Below are positions 42,532-50,036 of a DNA stretch of 64,000 nt, piece after piece. How positions within the stretch are numbered: position 1 is the stretch's first letter; every line of letters starts with the position of its first letter. Source of the stretch: Heyndrickxia shackletonii (lineage in GTDB: Bacteria; Bacillota; Bacilli; Bacillales; Bacillaceae_C); NCBI RefSeq assembly GCF_001420715.1, contig NZ_LJJC01000004.1:336091-400090 (forward strand). The letters are read 5' to 3'. Position numbers and translations under genes: made by a program. The notes below the pieces were generated by a model. That model did not search any database. It worked only from the letters and a program-made list of their open reading frames with translations, and had not been told where the DNA came from.

Positions 42532-43038
42532 TTGCTAGTTTGGCTGTTTCCAATTATCTTTGCTATTCATGATTTTGAAGAAATCATTGTAGTGGAGAAG
42601 TGGATTGCTAAAAACAAACAGGATCTCGTTCATAAATTACCGAAACGGGCCAAGAACTTTTTTGAAAAAAATTTTGCGATGAAAACCGATCAATTTTCTA
42701 TTGTAGTTTTTGCTGAATTTATTATTATTTCATTGGCCACTCTTTTTGTTTTTCTTAATGGATTCACAGGTTTTTACAAATGGTTTTATTTAGGCTTGTT
42801 CGCTGTTTTATTTCTGCATTCTTTTACACATATCGGTCAAGCAATTTTACTAAGAAGATATACCCCTGGTGTGATAACATCTATCTTCTTTCTAATTCCG
42901 TATGGTTTATGGTTTTATAAGGTTGTATTGCAAAAGAATATGATTAGCTATAGTGACATTTGGATTAGTATACCGGTGGGAGTTATTTTGTTCGCTTTAT
43001 TTTTTCCTGCTTTAATGAAGGCTGCGTCAAAATATTAG
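42532..43038 (+). CDS. HXXEE-domain membrane protein
   Basis: The protein has the HXXEE signature HDFEE in its first helix (FAIHDFEEIIVVEKW), later HSFTHIGQAILLRRYTPGVI and five hydrophobic segments, matching the HXXEE domain family of unknown function. The first canonical start in frame is TTG at 42532 (168 residues), but it has no ribosome site. An ATC codon at 42514 lies six bases after GGGGGGAG and would give the family-like start (M)DKLIILLVWLFPIIF. ATC is thus the better-supported initiation codon, or a mutated ATG. Confidence 0.72.
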   Translation: MLVWLFPIIFAIHDFEEIIVVEKWIAKNKQDLVHKLPKRAKNFFEKNFAMKTDQFSIVVFAEFIIISLATLFVFLNGFTGFYKWFYLGLFAVLFLHSFTHIGQAILLRRYTPGVITSIFFLIPYGLWFYKVVLQKNMISYSDIWISIPVGVILFALFFPALMKAASKY

Positions 43039-43230
43039 ATATATTAGGAGCTTATTCATGAAATATATTTAATTTGACTGGGTAAATACGTGATTTGAAG
43101 GATGGGTTTAACAGAACAAAAGCATATTTGAACGCTTTTCTTGCTATTGGAATCAGAAATTAGACGATTTATATACCAAATTACCATTATATAAAGCTAT
43201 TTATTTGCAAAATTCCTGCCTTGTAAAATT

Positions 43231-43314
43231 AATTCAGGCATAACTCAAAATAATTCGGTCATAACTCAAAATAATTCAGTCACTATTCAAAATAATTCAG
43301 TCAATCGAATGAAA
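43231..43314. repeat. Four 21-bp tandem repeats
   Basis: AATTC begins units at 43231, 43252, 43273 and 43294, exactly 21 bases apart, with the form AATTC(A/G)G(G/T)CATAACTCAAAAT; the third unit has CACTATTC instead of CATAACTC and the fourth diverges after AATTCAGTCA. It is very AT-rich and lies between the HXXEE gene and the ECF sigma relic's terminator. Confidence 0.8.
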
Positions 43315-43325
43315 CGATAAAATAA

Positions 43326-43359
43326 ATAAGGCCAAACTTCTATAACAGCTTGGCCTTAC
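43326..43359 (-). terminator. Terminator of the ECF sigma relic
   Basis: TAAGGCCAA (43327-43335) and TTGGCCTTA (43350-43358) form a perfect 9-bp stem. On the minus strand it is followed by TTTATTTTATC. It ends whatever transcript starts at the promoter at 43593-43618. Confidence 0.75.
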
Positions 43360-43363
43360 TTCA

Positions 43364-43559
43364 TTATTCCTGCTTTACTCGTAGTTCACCATCTTTTACG
43401 GACACCCGCGATGAAATCAATTTTCCACGCCTTAATAAACACTTCTTGTGTAAGGTCCTCTGCTTCCTCACGGCTGTTCACCATTAACAAAATAAACCGA
43501 TAAATTAAATCGCTATATTCATGGAATAAATCTCCAAGCAACTGGTCCGAACTTACCAT
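43364..43559 (-). pseudogene. Relic of an ECF sigma factor gene, truncated after region 2
   Basis: From ATG at 43557-43559, nine bases after GGAGGAGGAAT, the frame encodes MVSSDQLLGDLFHEYSDLIY, then RFILLMVNSREEAEDLTQEV and FIKAWKI: the start of an ECF sigma factor with the DLTQEVF core of region 2.2. It then changes to unrelated residues and stops at 43386. A second frame across the junction gives ISSRVSVKDGELRVKQE and a TAA at 43364-43366, which looks like the tail of a downstream gene, perhaps the anti-sigma factor. Region 4 and most of region 2 are missing, so the product is inactive. Promoter and terminator are kept. Confidence 0.78.
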
Positions 43560-43592
43560 GGACGTATTCCTCCTCCAATAATCTGAACATTA

Positions 43593-43618
43593 GACGTAAA
43601 AGAAAGAATTTTGATTCA
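43593..43618 (-). promoter_or_regulatory. ECF-sigma-type promoter upstream of the sigma relic
   Basis: On the minus strand TGAATC (43613-43618) is followed after 16 bases by CGTC (43593-43596). This resembles the Bacillus extracytoplasmic sigma consensus TGAAAC-N16-CGTC/A and suggests that the intact gene was autoregulated. Confidence 0.5.
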
Positions 43619-43703
43619 CTTTTTTCTAAAAAAGTTTATGGAGATAATGGGAATGAAATGGTAGTCTAGATATAAAATAGTATAATTATATTGGGTGATA
43701 AAC

Positions 43704-44393
43704 TTGAAAAATATATTAGTTGTAGATGATGAAAAGGAAATTGTAAACCTAGTATCTATTTATTTGCAAAATGATGGATTTACCGTTTTTAAGGCATATG
43801 ACGGTGAGGAAGCTTTAGATATGTTTGCACAAAAGAAAATTGATTTGATCATTTTAGATTTAATGATGCCGAAATTGGACGGGATGGAGGTTTGTCGAAG
43901 ACTAAGAGAAACGAATACCGTTCCAATCTTGATGCTGAGTGCAAAAGCAGAGGATATGGACAAGGTGCTTGGATTGATGACGGGTGCAGATGATTATATG
44001 ATTAAGCCTTTTAATCCATTGGAATTAATTGCAAGGGTAAAATCATTACTTCGCCGTTCCTATCAATTCAAACAAGTGGAGCAGGAGGAGCAAAGCGACC
44101 TTCTAAATATTAATTCATTAGAAATTAATAGAGCTTCCCATACGGTACTTCATAATGGGAAACCAATTACACTTACGTCAAAGGAATTTGAAATTCTTTA
44201 CTTACTTGCAAGTAATCGAAGCAGAGTTTTTAGTACGGAGGAAATATTTGAAAGGGTTTGGGAAGAGAAATACTTTGCCTCTAATAATACCGTCATGGTT
44301 CATATCAGCAATCTCCGGGAAAAATTAGAGAAGGAGCTGGGGTATAAGCTGATCAAAACAGTTTGGGGAGTAGGGTATAAAATTGAAGAATAG
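43704..44393 (+). CDS. OmpR-family response regulator (VanR-like)
   Basis: The 229-residue protein has a receiver domain (acidic pair DDEKE, phospho-acceptor Asp in LIILDLMMPKLDG at about residue 51, Lys in MIKPFNP) and a winged-helix DNA-binding domain (LTSKEFEILYLLASNRSRVF and TVMVHISNLREKLE, about 150-225). The start is TTG at 43704 (MKNILVVDDEKE), after GGGTGAT; GTG at 43695 overlaps that site. It overlaps the kinase gene by 11 bases, so they are co-translated. The partner architecture and the adjacent D,D-carboxypeptidase resemble vanRS-type modules. Confidence 0.87.
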   Translation: MKNILVVDDEKEIVNLVSIYLQNDGFTVFKAYDGEEALDMFAQKKIDLIILDLMMPKLDGMEVCRRLRETNTVPILMLSAKAEDMDKVLGLMTGADDYMIKPFNPLELIARVKSLLRRSYQFKQVEQEEQSDLLNINSLEINRASHTVLHNGKPITLTSKEFEILYLLASNRSRVFSTEEIFERVWEEKYFASNNTVMVHISNLREKLEKELGYKLIKTVWGVGYKIEE

Positions 44394-45498
44394 ATTTCTT
44401 GCCAGAATCCAATTAAGGATTTTAACGCTGATTGCATTAAGTGCACTTTTATCCGCAGCTGTTACTTTTGGACTTTTATTTCTCGCCTACATCCTAAGAG
44501 CTACGCATTTTCTCTCATACTCTGTCTTATTAAAGCTGTATTATTTAAATAATTTCCTTGGACTTCATAAAATTTTATATATGGTATGCGGCATTCTATT
44601 TTTGATTTTTATTCTGGTTTTAAGCAGAAAGTGGGCAAAGAATTTTGACCAAATCTTAGATGGAACATCCAAAATTTCACAAGGAGATTTTCAATTTCAT
44701 GTTCCGGTTTATTCGAAAAATGAGCTCGGGGATATTGCACAGAATTTGAACAGTATATCCTCTCAATTGCAGAAATCCATTAAGGAGGAACGGAAAGCTG
44801 TTCAGGCAAAAAACGAACTAATTACAAATGTTTCTCATGATTTGCGAACACCATTAACATCCATTATGGGATATCTAAGGCTCATTGAGGAGGATCGATA
44901 TAATGATGAGGTCGAGCTCCGTTACTATGTGTCCATTGCCTTTGATAAGGCAATAAGATTAGATCGAATGGTGAGCGATTTATTTGAGTATACTCGTGTA
45001 AACTTTGGTACCATCCAGCTCGAGTATGCAAGGATTGATTTAGTTCAGCTCTTATCCCAAGTTTCGGCGCAATTTTTGCCGCAGCTGGAAGAACGACAAA
45101 TGGAAATTCAATTAAAAAGTGAATTTGAGAGTATTTTTATTGAAGCAGATGGAGATAAATTGGTAAGAGTGTTCGAAAATTTAATTTCAAATGGACTGAA
45201 ATACGGAAAAGAAGGAAAATGCATTGATATAAGGGTTGGAAAAGAAGAAAAAATGGTAGTTGCAGAAGTAGTGAATTACGGGAATCCCATACCAGAGGAG
45301 GATTTGCCGTTTATATTTGAACGGTTTTATAGGGTGGAAAAATCCCGTTCCATTGATACAGGTGGATCCGGGCTCGGTTTAGCAATCACGAAAAGCATCG
45401 TGGAGCTCCACAATGGAACGATTGAGGCAACAAGCAACAAGAATGAAACCAATTTTAAAATTATGCTTCCAATGGAGAGATTGCCGAATAGCAGGTAA
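44383..45498 (+). CDS. Sensor histidine kinase (VanS-like)
   Basis: The 371-residue membrane kinase has two N-terminal membrane helices (about residues 12-36 and 64-82), a HAMP-like linker (ISQGDFQFHVPVYSKNELGD), the H-box NVSHDLRTPLTSIMGYL with phosphorylated His (about 150), the N-box NLISNGLKYG and G-boxes VNYGNPI, PFIFERFYR and GGSGLGLAITKSIVE. The extracytoplasmic part between the helices is short (about 28 residues), as in intramembrane or VanS-like sensors. TTG at 44383 overlaps the regulator gene end. Confidence 0.87.
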   Translation: MKNRFLARIQLRILTLIALSALLSAAVTFGLLFLAYILRATHFLSYSVLLKLYYLNNFLGLHKILYMVCGILFLIFILVLSRKWAKNFDQILDGTSKISQGDFQFHVPVYSKNELGDIAQNLNSISSQLQKSIKEERKAVQAKNELITNVSHDLRTPLTSIMGYLRLIEEDRYNDEVELRYYVSIAFDKAIRLDRMVSDLFEYTRVNFGTIQLEYARIDLVQLLSQVSAQFLPQLEERQMEIQLKSEFESIFIEADGDKLVRVFENLISNGLKYGKEGKCIDIRVGKEEKMVVAEVVNYGNPIPEEDLPFIFERFYRVEKSRSIDTGGSGLGLAITKSIVELHNGTIEATSNKNETNFKIMLPMERLPNSR

Positions 45499-45642
45499 TC
45501 TCTTTCTGTCTTAAAGGATGGCTTTTTTCAAACCTTCACATCATTAGCTTTTTTTAAGCTTTTCTTTAGAAATCCTTACACGGCATTTAAGTAATTTCCG
45601 TTAAAGTTAATATGGGAAAATTTTCAGGGGAGTGAAAGGGAT

Positions 45643-46536
45643 TTGAAGAAGATCTTTGTCCTTATAGCGGTCATAGGAGGTATATTTCTATTTCAGCATT
45701 TTGATATGGGAAAAAACATGAAGTTGAATTTCATCCATTCCAATTCAGAAAATCTGCCGATCCAAGGGGAAGCAGGAGTGCTGATGGATGAGGATAACGG
45801 GAATATTTTATTTGCAAAAAATGAAAATAAACGCCTTTATCCTGCTAGCACCACGAAAATCCTAACTGCGTTGGTTGCGCTTGATAAAGGAAATCTGAAT
45901 GATCTGGTGCGGGTGGGGGATGAAGTTTCATTAAGAACTACTGATGAAAGCTCAGCCGGTCTAAAACGAGGTGATGTGATTCCATTAAAGGTTCTTTTGC
46001 GAGCAATGCTTCTTCCATCCGGAAATGATGCTGCAAGAACGATTGCTATTTATATCGCCAAGAAAGATAGTGGGAAACCGAATATGAGTCCAGAGGAAGG
46101 GATTCACTATTTTGCAGGGTTAATGAACGAGAAGGCGAAGGAAATTGGGGCAACCCACTCGAATTTTGTAAATCCTCATGGGCTTCACGATCCAAATCAT
46201 TATTCTACTGCAAAGGATTTGGCTATCATTGCAAGAGAGGCAAGAAAAAATCAAGTCTTCCGTGAAATTGTCAGTGAGGAAACCTACAAGGATTCCTTTT
46301 TCACCTTTTACAATCGAAACGAACTTGTAAACCGAGGCAGTGACAACTTCTTTCAAGGAGCAGATGGAATTAAAACAGGTTTTACCGATCAGGCGGGACA
46401 TTGCTTAGTGTCATCCGCGACAAGAGATGGGAAAAACCTTATATCTGTAGTGCTGCATTCAAGCAAGGAAGGGGTTTATAAGGATTCGACTGCCATGCTG
46501 AATTATGGATTTCAGCGGGAATATGCGAGTAAATAG
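45643..46536 (+). CDS. D-alanyl-D-alanine carboxypeptidase (penicillin-binding protein, DacA/PBP5-like)
   Basis: This 297-residue secreted or membrane-anchored enzyme removes the terminal D-Ala of peptidoglycan stem peptides. It has an N-terminal hydrophobic anchor (IFVLIAVIGGIFLF) and the three active-site motifs: SxxK in YPASTTKI, SxN in LLPSGNDAAR and KTG in GIKTGFTDQAGH. It lacks the C-terminal domain and amphipathic anchor of full PBP5 proteins. TTG at 45643 follows GTGAAAGGGA. It lies 144 bases after the VanS-like kinase gene, so it is probably controlled by that system and modifies wall precursors. Confidence 0.87.
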   Translation: MKKIFVLIAVIGGIFLFQHFDMGKNMKLNFIHSNSENLPIQGEAGVLMDEDNGNILFAKNENKRLYPASTTKILTALVALDKGNLNDLVRVGDEVSLRTTDESSAGLKRGDVIPLKVLLRAMLLPSGNDAARTIAIYIAKKDSGKPNMSPEEGIHYFAGLMNEKAKEIGATHSNFVNPHGLHDPNHYSTAKDLAIIAREARKNQVFREIVSEETYKDSFFTFYNRNELVNRGSDNFFQGADGIKTGFTDQAGHCLVSSATRDGKNLISVVLHSSKEGVYKDSTAMLNYGFQREYASK

Positions 46537-46540
46537 ATAG

Positions 46541-46586
46541 AAAAAGGTTAAAAGAACAAGCGGATGTTCTTTTAACCTTTTTTAGT
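46541..46586 (+). terminator. Terminator after the carboxypeptidase gene
   Basis: AAAAAGGTTAAAAGAACA (46541-46558) and its perfect complement (46565-46582) flank the loop AGCGGA; the T-rich end of the right arm acts as the release tract. Confidence 0.85.
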
Positions 46587-46690
46587 TAATTTTATATAAT
46601 TTGTAAGTAGTAAATTAAAGTAAATTTAGAATTACGTGAATACTAATGTTATTATATGAATGTTCATAAGCTGTCTTTAGGGGGTGGATT

Positions 46691-47089
46691 ATGTTATTAC
46701 TTATTGGTGTAGCGGCAGGCATTGTAATATCAGTAATTGGGTCTCTTTTCATTGGAATGATACCTTATTTGTGGTTTCCGGATTTATTTAAGCTATCCAT
46801 TGTCCAATCTATTTTAGTTTATTTATTCATTACTTTTAAAGTTAAACCGATTATCCCGGGCTCAAAGCTCTGGATATATAGCTTTTTTTCCTCGCTTTTT
46901 ATTATTCTAATAGGTTTTTTAATTAATGATCGAAATATATTCATAGATCCTAGTTCTTATAATATTGACGATATCATCAAATGGGTGATCATATATTCCA
47001 TTGGTGGGGCAATAATTGCATCTCCATTAAGCTATGTCATCATTAAGTCAATCTCCCACTTAAAGCAAAAATTATTAATTAAACCGTAA
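46691..47089 (+). CDS. Small polytopic membrane protein of unknown function
   Basis: The 132-residue protein has four hydrophobic segments (LLLIGVAAGIVISVIGSLFI, SIVQSILVYLFITF, LWIYSFFSSLFIILIGFLI, WVIIYSIGGAIIASPLSYVI) and ends with a basic HLKQKLLIKP. No motif is recognised. ATG at 46691 follows AGGGGGTGGATT. It stands alone between the carboxypeptidase terminator and the met S-box leader. Confidence 0.65.
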   Translation: MLLLIGVAAGIVISVIGSLFIGMIPYLWFPDLFKLSIVQSILVYLFITFKVKPIIPGSKLWIYSFFSSLFIILIGFLINDRNIFIDPSSYNIDDIIKWVIIYSIGGAIIASPLSYVIIKSISHLKQKLLIKP

Positions 47090-47103
47090 GTTTCAAAAAA
47101 CTC

Positions 47104-47132
47104 TTGACTTATTTTAAAAATCGCAATATTAT
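47104..47132 (+). promoter_or_regulatory. Promoter of the metNPQ S-box leader
   Basis: TTGACT (47104-47109), a 17-base spacer and TATTAT (47127-47132); transcription would start about 35 bases before the riboswitch core. Confidence 0.7.
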
Positions 47133-47172
47133 TAGTCTTGCAAGTTCAAAAATTAAATAAAAAACGCTATTA

Positions 47173-47350
47173 CTTATCCAGAGAGGTGGAGGGACTGGCC
47201 CGATGAAACCTCGGCAACGGGTTTGCTATTTTTGCAAATACCGTGCTAATTCCTGCAAATCGAGAAATCGATTTGAAAGATAAGAAGTAGAACGGCTTAT
47301 TATATAAACCCTTCTTCTTATCTTTATATGGATAAGAGGAAGGGTTTTTT
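47173..47350 (+). promoter_or_regulatory. SAM-I (S-box) riboswitch upstream of metNPQ
   Basis: The P1 arms CTTATC (47173) and GATAAG (47279) enclose AGAGGTGGAGGGACTGGCCC, GATGAAACCTCGGCAAC and GTGCTAATTCC, the hallmark S-box core. A terminator stem AACCCTTCTTCTTATC / GATAAGAGGAAGGGTT followed by TTTTTT (to 47350) closes the expression platform; its left arm can alternatively pair with the P1 side to form an antiterminator. SAM is expected to stop expression of the methionine transporter. Confidence 0.95.
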
Positions 47351-47457
47351 GGTTTTTCAAAGGGGAAACTCATGAAAATAGGCCGTCAAATTAATTCTAA
47401 AACCAAGTTATCTCATCAGTTTACTTGATTAAAATTCACTTAGGAGGGAATGACAAC

Positions 47458-48474
47458 TTGATTGAAATTAAAAATGTCTCAAAGGTTTATCCAGGGAAGC
47501 CGCCGATTCATGCATTAAAAGATATTAATTTGACAATCGATAAAGGATCCATCTTTGGGATCATTGGTTTTTCAGGGGCTGGAAAAAGTACTTTAATCAG
47601 ATGCCTAAATAGATTGGAAGAACCGACAGAGGGGACAATCCATCTTAATGGATTGGACTTGATGTCATTAAATGAAAAGGAGCTGCGTAAAACCCGCAGG
47701 AAAATCGGTATGATTTTTCAGCATTTTAATTTACTTTCTGCTAAAACGGTCTTTGATAACATTGCCATGCCGCTATATTTGGAAGGCAAAAAGAAGAAAG
47801 ATGTTCAGGCAAAAGTAAAAGAATTGATTGAATTCGTTGGTCTTACTGGGAAAGAAAATGTTTATCCTGGCCATCTGTCTGGAGGGCAAAAGCAGCGTGT
47901 CGGTATAGCAAGAGCATTGGTCACCGATCCGGATTTATTGCTTTGTGATGAGGCCACGTCCGCTCTCGATCCTGAAACAACAAAGAATGTTTTGGAGCTT
48001 TTGCGCAAAGTAAACAAATCATATAACCTCACGATTGTTTTAATCACTCATGAGATGAGTGTTATTCGAGATTTGTGTGACAAGGTAGCGGTTATTGATA
48101 ATGGCGAAATCGTAGAGGAAGGGACAGTATATGAAGTATTTACCAATCCACAAAAAACGATTACTCGCAACTTTGTTAATACGGTGTTGCAAAATGAAGT
48201 TCCGCCTAGTCTTTCCAAAACACTTTCAAGCGGCAAGTATTATCGACTTGTCTTCTTGGGTGACAGAGCAGCAAATCCATTATTATCGGAGGTTTCCAAG
48301 AAATTTGACATTCACTTAAATATTCTGTACGGGTCCATAACAGAGCTGCAGGATAGACCATATGGAAACTTGTTTGTTGCATTGGATGGATCACAGGAAG
48401 AGAGCAGTAAGGCTATTCAATTTATTTTAGAAAATGGTATAGAGGTGAAGGAGGTTTTACCACATGGAGCTTAA
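47458..48474 (+). CDS. metN: Methionine ABC transporter, ATP-binding subunit
   Basis: The 338-residue ATPase powers D/L-methionine import. It has Walker A GFSGAGKST (about residues 38-46), the Q-loop FQHFNLL, the ABC signature LSGGQKQR (about 140-147), Walker B DLLLCDEATSALD and the C-terminal regulatory NIL (ACT-like) domain (about 260-338) that senses methionine. Start TTG at 47458, after AGGAGGGAATGACAAC; the longer frame at 47425 has no site. It overlaps metP by 11 bases. Confidence 0.93.
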   Translation: MIEIKNVSKVYPGKPPIHALKDINLTIDKGSIFGIIGFSGAGKSTLIRCLNRLEEPTEGTIHLNGLDLMSLNEKELRKTRRKIGMIFQHFNLLSAKTVFDNIAMPLYLEGKKKKDVQAKVKELIEFVGLTGKENVYPGHLSGGQKQRVGIARALVTDPDLLLCDEATSALDPETTKNVLELLRKVNKSYNLTIVLITHEMSVIRDLCDKVAVIDNGEIVEEGTVYEVFTNPQKTITRNFVNTVLQNEVPPSLSKTLSSGKYYRLVFLGDRAANPLLSEVSKKFDIHLNILYGSITELQDRPYGNLFVALDGSQEESSKAIQFILENGIEVKEVLPHGA

Positions 48475-49132
48475 TTGGGAGTTTTTCTGGCCGCAGTTTT
48501 TGCAGGCGTGCCAAGAAACGTTTCTGACGGTGCTTGGTTCCTTCATTTTTGGAACGATCATCGGATTGCCATTAGGAATTATCCTAGTTGTGACTAGACC
48601 TGGGCACATTATGGAAAATAAAGCAGTCTTTACTGTTTTGAATACGATTATCAATATTGTCCGATCCGTACCGTTCATCATTTTGCTTGTTGCAATTATT
48701 CCTATTACAAGGCTCGTAACGGGAACTTCAATCGGAGTGGCAGCCGCAATTGTCCCTTTATCGATTTTTGTTGGCCCTTATTTGGCTAGATTAATAGAAA
48801 ATTCGATGCTGGAGGTAGATAAAGGGGTGCTGGAAACGGCATATGCGATGGGGGCTACGAAATTTCAAATTATCACGAAATTTATCCTTCCTGAAGCTAT
48901 ACCATCATTAATTCTTTCGTTTACCACTGCAACGATTGGTCTAATCGGATCAACGGCAGCAGCTGGTGCCGTTGGTGCAGGCGGGTTGGGAGACTTAGCT
49001 ATTACATATGGATATCAACGATTTATCACTATTGTTATTGTGATTACCGTTGTATTGCTTGTCGTTATAGTTCAACTAATTCAAAGTTTAGGAAATTCAT
49101 GGTCAAGATTTGTGAGGAGGAAAAGAGGATGA
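48464..49132 (+). CDS. metP: Methionine ABC transporter, permease subunit
   Basis: The 222-residue inner-membrane protein has five spans and the MetI-family EAA loop LETAYAMGATKFQIITKFIL, then PEAIPSLI, where MetN docks (about residues 125-150). It follows metN with an 11-base overlap, has GTGAAGGAGG as ribosome site inside metN, and overlaps metQ by ATGA. Together metN-metP-metQ form the MUT-family methionine importer. Confidence 0.92.
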   Translation: MELNWEFFWPQFLQACQETFLTVLGSFIFGTIIGLPLGIILVVTRPGHIMENKAVFTVLNTIINIVRSVPFIILLVAIIPITRLVTGTSIGVAAAIVPLSIFVGPYLARLIENSMLEVDKGVLETAYAMGATKFQIITKFILPEAIPSLILSFTTATIGLIGSTAAAGAVGAGGLGDLAITYGYQRFITIVIVITVVLLVVIVQLIQSLGNSWSRFVRRKRG

Positions 49133-49980
49133 AAAAGTTTTTTGTTATTTTTGCAGCATTAGTTTTAACCATTTCTGTATTATCAGCATGTGGATCTAGT
49201 TCAGCGTCATCAAGTGATGGTAAAACTCGTACGATTAAAATTGGCATCAATGGTGATGACAGTGATCTTTGGAGAATTATTCAAAAACAAGTGAAAGGTG
49301 ACGGCATTAAGTTAAAAATTATTTCTTTTTCTGATTATGTTCAACCAAATACAGCATTGAATGATGGAAGCCTTGATTTAAATGCATTTCAAACAATCAC
49401 CTACATGAATCAGTTTAAGCAAGATCATAACTTGGATATCTCAGCAATTGGATCAACCGTTATTGCACCAATGGGACTTTACTCAAATAAATACAAAAAT
49501 TTAAGCGATATACCAAATGGAGCAACTATTACGATTCCAAATGATGTAACAAACGCAGGCCGTGCCCTTAAACTTTTACAATCTGCAAAGCTAATCAAAC
49601 TAGTAGATAACTTTGACCCTAAAGGAACCATAGATCAAATTAAAGAAAATCCAAAACACTTAGTAATTAAACCGATTGCCGCTGGACAAACGGCAAGATC
49701 ATTAGACGATGTTGCCGGAGCTGTGATTAACAATGGTTTTGCCGTACAGGCAGGATTGGATCCATCAAAAGATCCGCTTTATAAAGAAGATCCAAATGAT
49801 AAAGCAGCAATGCCTTATATCAATGTCATTGCAGCACGTACAAAGGATAAAAACGATAAAGACTTTTTGAAAATTGTAAAGGCATACCAGTCAAAAGAAG
49901 TACATGATTACATTATCAAACGTGATAAAGGGGCTACCGTACCTGTTACTATTTCGGTTGATAAAATTAAGAATCTATAA
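49129..49980 (+). CDS. metQ: Methionine-binding lipoprotein
   Basis: The 283-residue substrate-binding protein of the methionine importer has a lipoprotein signal (MKKFFVIFAALVLTISVLSA, then C at residue 21) and the NlpA-family core (KIGINGDD, NAFQTITYMNQFKQDHNLDI, IPNDVTNAGRALKLLQSAKL). The ATG at 49129 overlaps the metP stop as ATGA and has GAGGAGGAAAAGAGG upstream; a longer frame from 49099 would disrupt the signal peptide. A terminator follows directly. Confidence 0.93.
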   Translation: MKKFFVIFAALVLTISVLSACGSSSASSSDGKTRTIKIGINGDDSDLWRIIQKQVKGDGIKLKIISFSDYVQPNTALNDGSLDLNAFQTITYMNQFKQDHNLDISAIGSTVIAPMGLYSNKYKNLSDIPNGATITIPNDVTNAGRALKLLQSAKLIKLVDNFDPKGTIDQIKENPKHLVIKPIAAGQTARSLDDVAGAVINNGFAVQAGLDPSKDPLYKEDPNDKAAMPYINVIAARTKDKNDKDFLKIVKAYQSKEVHDYIIKRDKGATVPVTISVDKIKNL

Positions 49981-49989
49981 ATCATTTAA

Positions 49990-50015
49990 AGAGCCCCAAC
50001 TAGTTTGGGGCTAAA
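49990..50015 (+). terminator. Terminator after metQ
   Basis: AGCCCCAA (49992-49999) and TTGGGGCT (50005-50012) form an 8-bp stem with loop CTAGT, followed by AAATAAT. The poor T tract would allow partial readthrough into the M20 peptidase gene. Confidence 0.6.
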
Positions 50016-50036
50016 TAATAGAAGGGAGAGCTTGAC

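Noticed and set aside
45500-45642. VanR-type direct repeats before the carboxypeptidase gene
   Set aside because: TTAAGT and TTAAAGT words near 45588-45612 are suggestive of OmpR-type sites but too degenerate in this AT-rich DNA to call.
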